Shown: positions 26,762 through 36,684 of the stretch, piece by piece
Position numbering within the stretch: position 1 is the first letter of the stretch
Layout of the letters: each line of letters begins with the position of its first letter
Origin: Thermanaerosceptrum fracticalcis
GTDB lineage: Bacteria; Bacillota; Peptococcia; DRI-13
Reading direction: 5' to 3'
DNA length: 64,000 nt
NCBI RefSeq assembly: GCF_000746025.2
Contig: NZ_CP045798.1
Location: forward strand, 2,613,001-2,677,000
Notes under the pieces: model-generated
Told to the model about the DNA's origin: nothing
The model's input: only the letters and a program-made list of their open reading frames with translations
Databases searched by the model: none
Made by a program: the position numbers and the translations under genes

Positions 26762-27724
26762 TTATCTAAATTCCCCTACTAAATTTCTTGGAATACCATT
26801 TTTTAATCCATAAATTATATCTTCTGCAACAGTAATGGCGATTTTCTTTTGAGCTTCTCTCGTGTAAGCTGCTATATGTGGGGTAAGTATAATTTTATCG
26901 TGAAGATTTGTAAGTGGATGGTGAGGTTCTATTACAAAAGGTTCTGTTTCATATACGTCTAGGGCGGCACCAGCAATACGTCCTCCTTTTAAGCTTTCAT
27001 ATAAATCTACCTCATTTACTACTCCACCTCTAGCAGCATTTATTAAATAAGCAGTAGACTTCATTTTTTCAAAAGAATTTTTATTAAATAAATTTTTAGT
27101 TTCTGAAGTCAAGGGAGTATGAATTGTTATAATATCAGACCGATACAATAGATCATCAAAGTTCAACATTTGAATCTCTGTATAACCAGCTTTAACAATA
27201 TTATCCTTAACATAGGGGTCATAACCAATAAACCGTAAACCAAATCCAGCTAATTTTTCCGCAATTTTTCTACCTATAAAACCGACCCCTACAATACCAA
27301 GAGTTTTACCCATTATCTCAGTACCGAGAAACTCATTTCTCTGCCAAATACCCATTTTCATTTTTTGGTCTGCTACAGTAACCTTTTTTAGCAAAGCTAG
27401 AATAAGGGTGATAGTAAATTCACTTGTAGAATCTGCATTATCATGAGGAACATTTGTAACATAAATTTTTTTTTGTTTCGCATAATTCACATCAATATTG
27501 TCATATCCTACTCCGTGCTTTGCAATTATTTTCAAATGCGGAGCAGAGTCAATAATCTCTCTTGTAATGTTTGCTAACTTTGCAATAATTGCATGCGGTG
27601 AGAATTTTTCAATAATTATTTTCAGTTTTTCTTTTTCCGTTGTATTAGCAATATGTATTTCAAAATGATTGCGCAAAAGGCTCAGGCCATCTTCATCCAT
27701 AGTCTCTGTAAGTAAAACCCTCAT
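26762..27724 (-). CDS. D-isomer-specific 2-hydroxyacid dehydrogenase
   Basis: 320 aa. The NAD-binding domain carries GKTLGIVGVGFIGRKIAEKL (about residues 138-157). The catalytic triad is recognisable: Arg in NAARGG (near 232), Glu in YETEPF (near 261) and His in LTPHIAAYT (near 282). The family includes phosphoglycerate, glyoxylate and D-lactate/mandelate-type dehydrogenases. With the unrelated Ldh_2 enzyme four genes away in the same operon, both stereoisomers of a 2-hydroxyacid could be handled. The substrate is unknown. Confidence 0.87.
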   Translation of the reverse strand: MRVLLTETMDEDGLSLLRNHFEIHIANTTEKEKLKIIIEKFSPHAIIAKLANITREIIDSAPHLKIIAKHGVGYDNIDVNYAKQKKIYVTNVPHDNADSTSEFTITLILALLKKVTVADQKMKMGIWQRNEFLGTEIMGKTLGIVGVGFIGRKIAEKLAGFGLRFIGYDPYVKDNIVKAGYTEIQMLNFDDLLYRSDIITIHTPLTSETKNLFNKNSFEKMKSTAYLINAARGGVVNEVDLYESLKGGRIAGAALDVYETEPFVIEPHHPLTNLHDKIILTPHIAAYTREAQKKIAITVAEDIIYGLKNGIPRNLVGEFR

Positions 27725-27842
27725 TTTATATATTCCTCCGTATAATATGTTTGCAAACCAAATCTCACTGAATTTTCAACTCGATTCGGATATTAAATAA
27801 CCGAATAGACGTCAGCTCTAAAGACCTCAAAGTCTGCATTAT

Positions 27843-28033
27843 CTTGGCGTAGGCACCAATCGGGGAGATTTTGAAGCTGAAGAGACTAAAAGGATACGTT
27901 CTGGTAATCGCTACCCTTATTACCTTGTTAAGGCTGCCAACTCGGTAAAGACGTATGAATCAGAGTTTAGAAGTTATTACCAGAAGAAGTATCGAGAAGT
28001 CCATAAGCATCTACTTTCTAAATTTAAGGACTT
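27843..28033 (+). pseudogene. IS110-family transposase C-terminal remnant
   Basis: Reading the plus strand from 27843 gives LGVGTNRGDFEAEETKRIRS and then GNRYPYYLVKAANSVKTYES with EFRSYYQKKYREVHKH, the conserved C-terminal part of Transposase_20 in IS110-type enzymes. No start, DEDD domain or element ends are present nearby. It fills part of the 370-bp gap between the hydroxyacid dehydrogenase and the second tctC. It is distinct in sequence from the intact IS110 copies here. Confidence 0.6.
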
Positions 28034-28092
28034 GACATATTACCGCAGAACTTTTTTAAGAATATTGGGGATATTAGATATATCCCCAATAT

Positions 28093-29103
28093 CTATTGTC
28101 TTGTTTTAGATAATTGTGCCAATTCTGCATATTGCTTTGCCAATTTCTGTACGCGTTCCTTAAACGCTTCACCTTTAACAATTTTAAATTGCGTACCGGA
28201 CTGCTCTACATATTGTTTAAATTTAGGATCTTCTGTAGCTTTTACTAGAGCTTCTTCCATTGCTTTAATGCATGCTTCAGGTGTTCCTTTTGGTGCAAAT
28301 ACCATTCTTGAACTAGCAATACTTACATCATATCCTAATTCTTTAAATGTTGGAACATCAGGAAATTGAGGTAGTCTTTCATCAGACATAGCTGCAATAA
28401 CTCTAATCTGTCCAGCTTTCACTTGTTCAGCAATTTCTGGATAATACATTGTTCCTAATTCCAATTTATTGCCTACCAATCTTGCCATTTGCTCGGCACC
28501 ACCGGAAGTGATTGGTACAACATTAAATTTTATTCCTGCTTGTTTCTCAAATAACATAATTCCGTTATAGTTAACTCCTCCAACACCACCGCTACCTAAG
28601 TTAATTTTACCCGGATTTTTTTTAGCCGCTTGGATAACATCTTCAAGTGTTTTATACTTCTGTGCAGCTGGTGTAACTAATAATAATGGGTCATGAACTA
28701 TTTCCATAACAGGTTCCATATCAGTTCCGGCTATATCAGACAAACCATAAGGTTTCAATGCAAACATTGTTGAAGTGTGAAATAAAAAAGTATATCCATC
28801 AGGTTTAGCTTTGTGTGCTTCTGCTAAACCAACGGCACCTGTTGCACCTACTTTATTAACAACAAGAATGGGTTGACCCAAATGCTTTTCAGCTAAGCCG
28901 GCTACTGTCCTTGCAACTAAATCCGTTCCCCCACCTGCATCATAAGGAACAATTAGTGTTATGGGTTTTTCAGGATATTTTTTTTGCTTCTGTTCCTGTA
29001 TGGAACTATTGTCTACTTTCTCCTTAGTACTACATCCCACAAAAGTAAGCGTAAAAGCAAAGATTAATAATAAGGTTAAAAAAACTCTTAATTTTCTATT
29101 CAT
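28093..29103 (-). CDS. tctC: Tripartite tricarboxylate transporter substrate-binding lipoprotein (second system)
   Basis: 336 aa. Start set at MNRKLRVFLTLL, which follows a GGGGG ribosome site at 6 bases; the longer frame to 29142 lacks one. The signal peptide ends in the lipobox TFVGC with the lipidated cysteine at 24. The Bug fold shows PITLIVPYDAGGGTDLVAR and KPDGYTFLF. It is separated from its likely partners tctB/tctA by an IS110 remnant, which suggests the operon has been split. Ligand unknown. Confidence 0.86.
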   Translation of the reverse strand: MNRKLRVFLTLLLIFAFTLTFVGCSTKEKVDNSSIQEQKQKKYPEKPITLIVPYDAGGGTDLVARTVAGLAEKHLGQPILVVNKVGATGAVGLAEAHKAKPDGYTFLFHTSTMFALKPYGLSDIAGTDMEPVMEIVHDPLLLVTPAAQKYKTLEDVIQAAKKNPGKINLGSGGVGGVNYNGIMLFEKQAGIKFNVVPITSGGAEQMARLVGNKLELGTMYYPEIAEQVKAGQIRVIAAMSDERLPQFPDVPTFKELGYDVSIASSRMVFAPKGTPEACIKAMEEALVKATEDPKFKQYVEQSGTQFKIVKGEAFKERVQKLAKQYAELAQLSKTRQ

Positions 29104-29391
29104 GTTTTTCCCCCTTTCTTTCCACAGCGCTGCATAGTGCATTATCTATAAAAATTATCACCCACCTTTACATTAAATTTACACTATACAACAGCCGTGT
29201 ATAAAACGCTCAAGCAGTTATAAAATAGATCCCTTTACATCCACATTGGCCTAAATACATCGGCCTGGGAAGATGCTATTGCTGACCTGATCTTGGTCCT
29301 AGTCTAAAAGGATTACATTGATAGTCATTTCTCGTTATTTACTTTGCGCAATGTATTTCGTAATTTTCACTACATCAAATCTTTTTAGTAT

Positions 29392-29523
29392 TCAAAAGCT
29401 TGTACGGTATTCTTTAAACACTATTGTTTCTAGTTCATCTACATGCGGAATACTAATTGGTGCTTTTATGTCATTTTCGATAGTTACAATAAGACTTATT
29501 GGTTCCACGTTTGTTATTTTCAT
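29392..29523 (-). pseudogene. Racemase/enolase-superfamily gene, 5' fragment only
   Basis: Minus-strand ATG at 29523 encodes MKITNVEPISLIVTIENDIK then APISIPHVDELETIVFKEYR before stopping, matching the first about 43 residues of the full-length gene at 19326-20480 (MKIVNVEAVTLVV...KAPISIPYADELEKVVFKEYRT). The remaining 340 codons are gone. The paralogue once stood upstream of the second tctC in the same direction, mirroring the relation of the intact gene to the rest of the cluster. Confidence 0.75.
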
Positions 29524-29670
29524 TAAATTACCATTATAAAGTTTAGCACGCTGCATGCTGTATGCTTTGGTTTACTTATATTCTCCGTATATTTCTAAAA
29601 TCCTCTTTGAATTTTCCAATTTTATTGCAATATTTACGACATTTTTCGATAGATATAGAACACAAATGCG

Positions 29671-30258
29671 TAAGCGTCATTGCGCCATGATAAGACTGGC
29701 GGAAGGGGATGTCCTCGGGCTGAAACCTCTAGTTGGAACCTAGCAGGGAGGAAGTGCCTGCCCGGTAAAGTCTGGTCAACAGCCGGAAGCGAGTCTTGCG
29801 CGTTAGGAAGTGATTTCTGGCGCGAAGCGTAGACAGCGAGTGCAAAAGCTGTGTGATTGAGCCTCGAAAAACACTCGTTGGAGCCTTCGTCTTTGACGCG
29901 GCGGGGGCACAGTACAAGGGTACTATATATTGACCTGGTACCTTTGTCCGGCCGGGGTCTTAGAGCAGGGCAAATGCACAAGAGGTTCCCCAGGAACCTG
30001 GGAGGAACTGTTACGTCCATCTTAAGTGTCCGGTGGGGATACGGAAGAACAACTCCAGGCTTCTCATGGCAGGCTCTCAGGCATGGGAAGAGCGAATAAT
30101 GAGAGGAAAGATGGTAATGCCAAACGAAGGAAACGAAGTGCGGGAGGATGCGGTAACAGTAGTCGTAGTGCCGTCATAGTACCAATGAAGTAGGGGAACT
30201 CACCCGAAAGGACCCTATCGAGGAAAGGGCGTACACCTCATTAATGGAACCGTTGGTG
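29671..30258 (+). mobile_element. Group II intron remnant (5' RNA domains, no reverse transcriptase)
   Basis: About 590 bp of high-GC, highly structured sequence unlike its AT-rich surroundings. Stretches such as GTCCTCGGGCTGAAACC, GAAGCGTAGACAGCGAG, TTACGTCCATCTTAAGTG and AGGCTCTCAGGCATGGG are of the kind found in domain I and following domains of bacterial group II introns. The part where the maturase/reverse transcriptase should start is followed after about 150 bp by unrelated AT-rich DNA, and no RT frame is present. A 5' GUGYG end and domains V/VI were not found. Recognition is from memory of the family, so subclass is not given. Confidence 0.55.
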
Positions 30259-30507
30259 TAAACTTTCAATTTATCTACTCCAAAATCGGGGTGGATTTTT
30301 CATTTTATATTTACTTTAAAGACCAAGCATCCCTAATTTAATTTGATCTTGAATACGGAAAGTAAAATCTAGAAATCCAATAGTATCAACGGACCAAAGT
30401 CTTTTCTTTTGGGAAAAAAATTTGACAGAAAAAAAGGGTACACCACTCCTTTTCTGGAATTGTTAAAGCGCGAACCAAAACATTCCAAAGAATGGTGACC
30501 CTCTGAA

Positions 30508-31957
30508 ATGATGGTGTCACAACTCATTACCACAAATCAATTAGAGACTTTATCTCGCCAACAAAAACGTCAATTAGAACGGGAATACCAGAAGAAACTG
30601 CATTCCCTACAACGCCGGACACGGAATTCCAATCTTCCGGTTAGTTTTGATAATTTTTCTGTTACTGCTTTTGGTAATTTTGGTCTTTTAGAGGCTTTCA
30701 AGCAGGCAATTGATTTTCGGACATGCTTAGCCGGGTTCGTCTTAAGTGCCATCAGAACTGCAAATACACCAGTATCGACTTATTGGATACAGTAATTGAT
30801 GCTATCTCATTAGGCCTGTTGCGCTTTTCCCATATGAATGCCCTTCAAACCGATCCCGGATACCAGAAAATCAAAGAGGTAACACAGGTGGCGGACGAGA
30901 GTACTTTACGGAGCTTTTTATCTACTATTTGTGAGCAAAGAGCATTAGACCAGTTATCTCAGGTAAATAATGCGTTGTTATCGCTAAAAGCCAAATCCGA
31001 CGAACTCCGTGAAGTATGGCTAGATATTGACGACAGTGTTCTCACTGTTTTCGGGAAACAAGAAGGAGCCAAAACAGGTTATAATCCCCGCTATCATGGG
31101 CAGCCTTCATACAAAGTTAAAGTACCTTTATTTCTGGTACTTGTGAACTGGTCAATGCCAGGTTATACAGCGGAAATGTGGCCAGCAATGGTCAGTTTAT
31201 GGAGTTTCTCAAAGAGACCTTGGCCATTCTAACTGCCCAGAATATCATTGTAAAAGGTATCCGCATGGATAAAGGTTTCTTTGATGAAAACAACTTTGCC
31301 TACCTGGAAGAACTAGGCATTGAGTATATCTGCAAAGCCAAGCTGACCGGTACTATGCGTAAAGTGATTAACTACCTGGATGAAAAGGAACAGTGGCAAC
31401 CTTTGAGCCAACACTATGCTACAGCTTAGATTAATCTTTCCCTGCCCAAATGGTCAAAAGCCCGCAGGTTTGTATTCATCCGGGAGACCCAGAAACCAAA
31501 AGTCATTGATGGTCAACTCTGCTTTGATTTTGAGACCTACGATTATGAAATTATTGTCACTTCCACTGAGGAACTAAACTCAGAGGAGGTGTGGCACGAG
31601 TATAACAAGCGATGCAATATCAAAAACAAAATCGATGAACTCAAAGTCGGTTAGGTTTTGAAAAAATGAGCCAGGAAAAAATGGAAAGAAATATTGCCTT
31701 TATGTGGCTGAAAGTACTATCCTACAATCTGCTCAACTGGTTTCGCCTGGCCCTGTTAGATGGTAAGGAAAGTCATGCCGAAGTACCAACAATTCGCGCA
31801 AAATCTTGAATATACCTGGAAACATCGTTGGTAACAATCGTTATAGGCATGTAAAGTTAGCCCCTAACCCTTGGCTAAAAAGAGTGTTGAAGATTGCTAA
31901 AGAAAAGTTGGAAATATTCCTCTGCCAACAAGCCTGGCTTGCCGTGAGTTCGGGCTA
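30508..31957 (+). pseudogene. IS1380-type transposase, multiply disrupted
   Basis: Pieces of one transposase in three frames: N-terminal part from 30508, a middle part around 30723-31232 (VADESTLRSFL, VWLDIDDSVLTVFGKQEGA, YNPRYHGQPSYK), a part around 31178-31429 (GIRMDKGFFDENNFAYLEEL, YICKAKLTG), then in-frame stops at about 31427 and 31652 and a C-terminal part (ERNIAFMWLKVLSYNLLNWF). Motifs match the IS1380 DDE family. At least two frameshifts and two stops make it inactive. Element ends were not identified; 30266-30507 shows no gene. Confidence 0.7.
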
Positions 31958-32210
31958 ATGCCCAAACAAAACTTGAAACCAAATTACCCAAGAAACCACT
32001 TTACTTGGTTCATCTGGAACTATGGCTTATTAACTATACCCAAAAACGCTGCGCTTTCTGGAATTATACACGAAATACCGATTATCTAATAAATGAGGTG
32101 CTTAGCCAAAAAAACCACGGTGCAGATATCCTGAAATTTTGTGTTTATACGGGCATAGGACTAATCCGGAAAGTTACTTTCCGATTTCAAGTTTAAATAT
32201 CCTAGCCAAA

Positions 32211-32250
32211 AATAAAAAATTCCCCTTCGCTTTGGTTTGCGAACAGGGAA
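32211..32250 (-). terminator. Rho-independent terminator of tRNA-Sec
   Basis: On the minus strand a stem (TTCCC-TGTTCGC / GCGAAGGGGAA, loop AAACCAAA) is followed by TTTTTTATT. It lies about 100 bp beyond the tRNA 3' end. The same hairpin is kept next to the truncated copy at 5767-5805. Confidence 0.75.
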
Positions 32251-32351
32251 ACACAGAATCGTGGGCAAAAGTTACTACACTGGTCTCATGATTTTTACCG
32301 TGTTCTTAGCAAAAATACATCAAACCTTATAGCCCTTGCAAATATTAACTT

Positions 32352-32448
32352 TGGCGGGAGCGTGTAGGAATCGAACCCACCCAGCGGAGGAGCGCTCCGC
32401 CACACTGGTTTTGAAGACCAGGCGCAACACCAGTCACAATCCGCCCCC
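32352..32448 (-). tRNA. selC: tRNA-Sec (selenocysteine, anticodon TCA)
   Basis: 97 nt including an encoded CCA. Anticodon loop CTTCAAA (TCA) closed by CTGGT/ACCAG; a long variable arm with the stem GCGGAG/CTCCGC; T-arm GTGGG-TTCGATT-CCTAC; an extended D-stem TGTGAC/GTTGCG with a 4-base loop; acceptor GGGGGCG paired with CGCTCCC. Long acceptor, 6-bp D-stem and large variable arm are specific to tRNA-Sec. It decodes UGA together with SelB, whose gene ends 70 bp upstream, so the two are likely co-transcribed. Confidence 0.92.
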
Positions 32449-32517
32449 ATAACCACCATAATATCATTATTATAGCTTAAGACAGTAGGTTCAGTCAAAG
32501 CCCTGTGCCCTGTAATA

Positions 32518-34434
32518 TTAAGGTCTCTTTTCCAATCGTTTTCTTACTTCACCTAATCGAATGGTGAATTTATTTTTGTCCAGGTATTCCAGGAAGGGCA
32601 CGGCTATTTTGCGGGTTGTTCCCAAAAGGTCCCGGGCCTGCGCCACAGTTAGCGCTTCATGTTCGTTAAACCAGGTCCTGAGCTTTTGTTTACCTTCATT
32701 GACCAGGTCAGTTAAAAGATACAGGTCTTCGGTGAGGGGTGTGAGGATCCCCGTCCGCAACATGTACGGTAAAACCTGGCTGGCCAGTTTTTCTTCCAGG
32801 TGTAATTCTGTTTTGACCTGTTCCCAGCCGGGAACCTGCCAGAGACAGTCCCGGTAAAACTTCTCGACTTCGCGAATTTTTGAGGCCAACAACCCCTCTA
32901 AACGGGGAGTATACCCCGGAGGAGCCAGATATTGCCCCTCATGTAATACCAGCCTCTTATACTGAATCCAATAATTCACCAGGATATTAAAATCTTTCTG
33001 GGATAAATCCGCCGACAGTTTGGCTCGCAAGATCTCTTTATTCATACCCTGTTCTAAGGGGTTTTCCCTCAGATACTTCTTGATCTCCCCTGCTGCTCTT
33101 TCCTCCAATAGAGCAAGGACTTGGGAACTAATATAAACACTGTCTTTATCGCTTAATGTCACCAGGGCCCCTTTTTCCACCAGTCCTTGCATGATGAGTT
33201 GTGCCGTCTCGTTCCTCGTGGCAAGATATATGGCAACTTCCTCCAAAGAAGTGGGAGTTTTACGTTTCTGCAGGAAGCTTTGGGCGAGTGCCGCAGGATC
33301 GCCGGATGCTTTCAGGGTCAGCTCTTCCAGTAAGTTTTTTTCCGAGCGCTTGTGTTTATGGGCGTGGGGCTCCAGAATTCTCCCCCCGCCAATGGTATAA
33401 AGGGGTGAGTAACTCCGCAGCACATAATTGTCCCCCCGCATCACTACCACCGGTTCCTCTAGGACAATCTGGAGGAAGCCCTTTTCTCCCGGCTGCAATT
33501 CTTCCCGCCCCAATAGGATAACACGCCCCAAAGCTTCTTTGGTGCCCTGGTAAAAACGTATTCTGGTCATGTTCTTTAAACTCCAGGGGGTGCTTTTTAA
33601 AAGGTGACAGGATACATCGATGCGGTTAGTGGGCTTGAACCACCCTGGCTCGCTCAGGACATCTCCCCGCTCCAGGTCTTTGGCTTCAACGCCGGCCAGG
33701 TTTACAGCCACTCTCTGCCCCGCTCCCGCCTTCTCCACGTATGTATTGTGTACCTGGAGATTTCTTACACGCACCTTTAGTCCTTTGCTGGCAATCTCCA
33801 GGTTATCCCCTGCTGTGATTTCACCGTTAAAAAGCGTGCCTGTAACCACTGTGCCAAAGCCCTGTACCGTAAATACCCTGTCCACAGGGAGGCGGGCTAT
33901 TCCTGATTTTTCACGAAGTGGACAGGAAGCACTAATTTCTGCCAGAAGACGGATGAGTTCCTCAAGACCTTGTCCCGTATGGGCTGAAACCCTGACTACC
34001 GGTGAACGGTGAAAGGGTGTTTCTTTTAATAATTCCCATATCTCTTCCTCTACCAGATCCAACAACTCAGGTTCGGCCAGGTCAATTTTAGTAATAACCA
34101 CAATGAGCCTTTTTACTTCTAACAGACTGATAATATCAAGATGCTCCCGGGTCTGGGGCATGACACCCTCATCTCCGGCTATCACCAGCATGGCCATATC
34201 AATACCGGCAGCACCCGCCAGCATATTTTTGATAAAGCGCTCATGCCCCGGCACATCCACAATAGACACCCTCTGCCCGTCGGGCAGGGTAAGATGGGCA
34301 AAACCCAACTCTATGGTAATACCCCGGAGTTTCTCCTCTTTCAGCCGGTCCGTATCAATGCCCGTCAGGGCCCGGACCAGTGTGGTTTTACCGTGGTCGA
34401 TATGCCCCGCAGTACCGATGATGACGTTTGCCAA
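32518..34434 (-). CDS. selB: Selenocysteine-specific elongation factor SelB
   Basis: 638 aa. N-terminal EF-Tu-like GTPase domain: [13 protein letters not shown] (residues about 6-18), DVPGHERF (about 60-67) and TKID (about 115-118), then two beta-barrel domains, and a C-terminal third made of winged-helix repeats that bind the SECIS hairpin of selenoprotein mRNAs. It delivers Sec-tRNA-Sec to UGA codons. It starts 4 bp after the stop of a YkvI-like transporter gene and is followed by tRNA-Sec. selA and selD, and any selenoprotein gene, were not seen in the window. Confidence 0.92.
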   Translation of the reverse strand: MANVIIGTAGHIDHGKTTLVRALTGIDTDRLKEEKLRGITIELGFAHLTLPDGQRVSIVDVPGHERFIKNMLAGAAGIDMAMLVIAGDEGVMPQTREHLDIISLLEVKRLIVVITKIDLAEPELLDLVEEEIWELLKETPFHRSPVVRVSAHTGQGLEELIRLLAEISASCPLREKSGIARLPVDRVFTVQGFGTVVTGTLFNGEITAGDNLEIASKGLKVRVRNLQVHNTYVEKAGAGQRVAVNLAGVEAKDLERGDVLSEPGWFKPTNRIDVSCHLLKSTPWSLKNMTRIRFYQGTKEALGRVILLGREELQPGEKGFLQIVLEEPVVVMRGDNYVLRSYSPLYTIGGGRILEPHAHKHKRSEKNLLEELTLKASGDPAALAQSFLQKRKTPTSLEEVAIYLATRNETAQLIMQGLVEKGALVTLSDKDSVYISSQVLALLEERAAGEIKKYLRENPLEQGMNKEILRAKLSADLSQKDFNILVNYWIQYKRLVLHEGQYLAPPGYTPRLEGLLASKIREVEKFYRDCLWQVPGWEQVKTELHLEEKLASQVLPYMLRTGILTPLTEDLYLLTDLVNEGKQKLRTWFNEHEALTVAQARDLLGTTRKIAVPFLEYLDKNKFTIRLGEVRKRLEKRP

Positions 34435-34438
34435 ACAG

Positions 34439-35500
34439 TTACCTCCTTTTGCCCGTTATTTTACGCCGGGATAACCCCCGGTATATAATGGCTGCCAAAA
34501 GTACCAACCCCAGATAGCCCAGTAAAGGATAAACTATACCTACCACATTGGCGAAACGCCAACCGATAAAAGGAATAGTTGGAAGCAGTATTAAGAAAAC
34601 CGTAATATATCTGGGATATGGAAAGATGGTCCTCATGCGCTGGAGAAGACCGTATCCATCACATAGAGCCGTAGTAAGAAGCGCAAACCACAAAGCCAGA
34701 GAATAAACCCAGCCTGCGGCGGGATGCAAACGGCTGGCCAGTATTAACATGGGTATATCCTGACCGGCTATGATCCCTCCCGCCAGGGAAAGAGCCAGAC
34801 TCATTACTCCGGCCATAATTCCCAGACCAAGCCCGCCCAGGATCACACCCTTTGTTCCGCCCGCCGAAGCGGTATGCCCCAGGGAGGATAAAATCACTAC
34901 GCCTGTAACAAGATTATACGCTACATATAACAAAGTTGCCAGTAACCAGTTATCGCCTACCAGGTTAACACCTGACCTGACAGCTTCCATCTCCAGACCG
35001 GAACGACTGATGTAAACACCGGAAACACCCAGGCCCATCAGGATTAACCCAGGTATGAGAGCTGTATTGAGCCACAGGATTCCTTCCAAACCCATCAGCA
35101 GGGCAATATAGACAATTACCGCCGTGAGGGTAAAACCTCCCCATAAGGGCCACCCATAAAGCTCTCTGAAAAGACTGCCGCTGGCCACCAGCATAACCGC
35201 TAAGCCCAGGCACAAATAAAGACCCAGGGTAATATCTACCAAAGGGACGATTCTTTTTCCGAAGAGATAGGTGAGATAATGATGATAGTCCTGCATCTTT
35301 TCCCGGACCACTGTTTTCAGGATTAACCAGCCCAGGAAAGCAAACATTAAGCCTGCGAATAAAGTTCCGGCTAAGCCCTGTACTCCAAACATGACAAAAA
35401 ACTTTAACAACTCTTGCCCCGAAGCAAATCCGGCCCCCACAATGGCCCCCATATAGGTAAAAGCGATCTGCCAGGTCAAATCCTGCCGGTTTTTTTGCAT
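34439..35500 (-). CDS. YkvI-like membrane protein (APC-superfamily transporter)
   Basis: 353 aa, about ten hydrophobic segments. The first, [22 protein letters not shown] (about residues 13-34), has the broken-helix GAGFASGQE motif typical of the YkvI group within the APC/LeuT-fold transporters. Function in this group is not established. It is translationally coupled to selB (4 bp gap), which might be chance or might link it to selenium or amino-acid uptake. It is divergent from yyaC across a 140-bp intergenic region. Confidence 0.75.
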   Translation of the reverse strand: MQKNRQDLTWQIAFTYMGAIVGAGFASGQELLKFFVMFGVQGLAGTLFAGLMFAFLGWLILKTVVREKMQDYHHYLTYLFGKRIVPLVDITLGLYLCLGLAVMLVASGSLFRELYGWPLWGGFTLTAVIVYIALLMGLEGILWLNTALIPGLILMGLGVSGVYISRSGLEMEAVRSGVNLVGDNWLLATLLYVAYNLVTGVVILSSLGHTASAGGTKGVILGGLGLGIMAGVMSLALSLAGGIIAGQDIPMLILASRLHPAAGWVYSLALWFALLTTALCDGYGLLQRMRTIFPYPRYITVFLILLPTIPFIGWRFANVVGIVYPLLGYLGLVLLAAIIYRGLSRRKITGKRR

Positions 35501-35638
35501 AAACTCCTCCGCTCTTTGGGCATTTATTAATATCTATGTGCCGACAGGTCAGTTTATCCACTAGATTATTAAGAGATTCCTGCATAAAACTCCCTATTTT
35601 ACCCATACTACCATAGACCAACTTCCCGGAGGTGGTTT

Positions 35639-36262
35639 ATGGTAAACCTTTCCCAGTTCTTTAAAAAAAGCCCTGTTCCTTCCGAGAGAGTGGGAAGCCT
35701 AAGGGTACACATGGAAGAACCGCTGGCTGTTACAAAACTCTCGGAATTCCTGGCCCGTTTTTTAGAAGAGGGCAATTTTTTAAATAATAAACCAGTTATT
35801 TTTTGTATAGGAACCGACCGTTCCACGGGTGACAGTTTAGGCCCGCTCACAGGGATGCGCCTGGCCACCCTTTTAAGAGGCAGCAATATACCTGTGTATG
35901 GAACCCTTGACGAGCCTGTCCACGCCACTAACCTGGAAGAGTACGTTAACTTGATTAAAAAAAACTGGACCGGTCATCCTGTTATTGCTATAGACGCTTG
36001 TTTAGGCCTGGCGGCTAATGTAGGAACCATTTTAGCGGATGATAAGCCCCTTAGGCCGGGGGCCGGTGTTCATAAAGTTTTACCGGAAGTGGGGGATATC
36101 AGTTTTTCCGGTATTGTTAATGTAGGTGGTTTTATGGAATTTCAAGTCTTGCAAAACACCCGCCTCAGTCTTGTCTATAAGATGTCCCATGTTATTGCCA
36201 ATAGTATTTTTTTAGGCTTACATAAACTTGAGGCTCCCGGCAGACAGCTTCAGGCCAAATAA
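35639..36262 (+). CDS. yyaC: Spore protease YyaC
   Basis: 207 aa. Contains FCIGTDRSTGDSLGPLTG (about residues 54-71), YGTLDEPVHATNLEE (about 87-101) and IAIDACLGLAANVG, the conserved blocks of YyaC, a hydrogenase-maturation-protease-like fold found in endospore formers near the origin. It starts at ATG with GGAGGTGG directly in front. Presence supports a sporulating host. The enzymatic role in spores is only partly known. Confidence 0.85.
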   Translation: MVNLSQFFKKSPVPSERVGSLRVHMEEPLAVTKLSEFLARFLEEGNFLNNKPVIFCIGTDRSTGDSLGPLTGMRLATLLRGSNIPVYGTLDEPVHATNLEEYVNLIKKNWTGHPVIAIDACLGLAANVGTILADDKPLRPGAGVHKVLPEVGDISFSGIVNVGGFMEFQVLQNTRLSLVYKMSHVIANSIFLGLHKLEAPGRQLQAK

Positions 36263-36264
36263 AC

Positions 36265-36295
36265 GAGGGCACGCAAATGTGCCCTCTCATTTTAA
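36265..36295. terminator. Bidirectional terminator between yyaC and the YkuS-like gene
   Basis: Perfect 8-bp stem GAGGGCAC/GTGCCCTC with loop GCAAAT, followed on the plus strand by TCATTTT and on the minus strand by GTTTATTT. It sits between two convergent genes. Confidence 0.8.
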
Positions 36296-36558
36296 TGCAA
36301 TCTTTCCTTTGCAATGCGTACAACCTCTTCCGCCGTCAATCCTGCCGCGCTGATGACAGGAGCCTTGGTGTCTGTATCCTGTATGCCCATGAGGTTATCA
36401 TTCATCCCACTTACCACAATCATTGAAGCATTGCGAAAGTCTCCCTGGTTTCCTTGCTGGTCCATGGCCACCGTTGTAAAGCCTGCCTGTTCCAAAGCCT
36501 GTTTTATCTGGGTTAGTCCGCCTTCTACGGCAATTGTTTTATTTTGCAAGATTTTCAC
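36292..36558 (-). CDS. YkuS-like small protein (UPF0180)
   Basis: 88 aa: a short alpha/beta protein whose layout (N-terminal IAVEGGLTQIKQALEQAGF, central MIVVSGMNDNLMG, and PVISAAGLTAEEVV) matches the UPF0180/YkuS family of Firmicutes. Function unknown. Ribosome site GGAGG precedes the ATG by 8 bases. Single gene convergent with yyaC. Confidence 0.75.
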   Translation of the reverse strand: MKILQNKTIAVEGGLTQIKQALEQAGFTTVAMDQQGNQGDFRNASMIVVSGMNDNLMGIQDTDTKAPVISAAGLTAEEVVRIAKERLH

Positions 36559-36639
36559 CTCCGTAAATTTCTCACGTCTTATTATTCGTGAAGTGAGGAA
36601 TTGTTATACTCCGGAGGCACCATAATCTCCGTGTAAACT

Positions 36640-36683
36640 AAAAGCCCTTTCTAGTAAGGGGTTTACCAGATAAGGGCTTTTTT
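36640..36683 (-). terminator. Terminator after the bactofilin gene
   Basis: Inverted repeat AAAAGCCCTT/AAGGGCTTTT with a 22-base loop directly behind the bactofilin stop codon; T-rich on exit on both strands. Confidence 0.6.
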
Positions 36684-36684
36684 A

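Noticed and set aside
29634-30020. 128-residue minus-strand frame
   Set aside because: It lies within the group II intron-like RNA block and has no protein-like features.
32005-32196. 63-residue plus-strand frame downstream of the IS1380 remnant
   Set aside because: No start context, no recognisable domain; probably decayed DNA.
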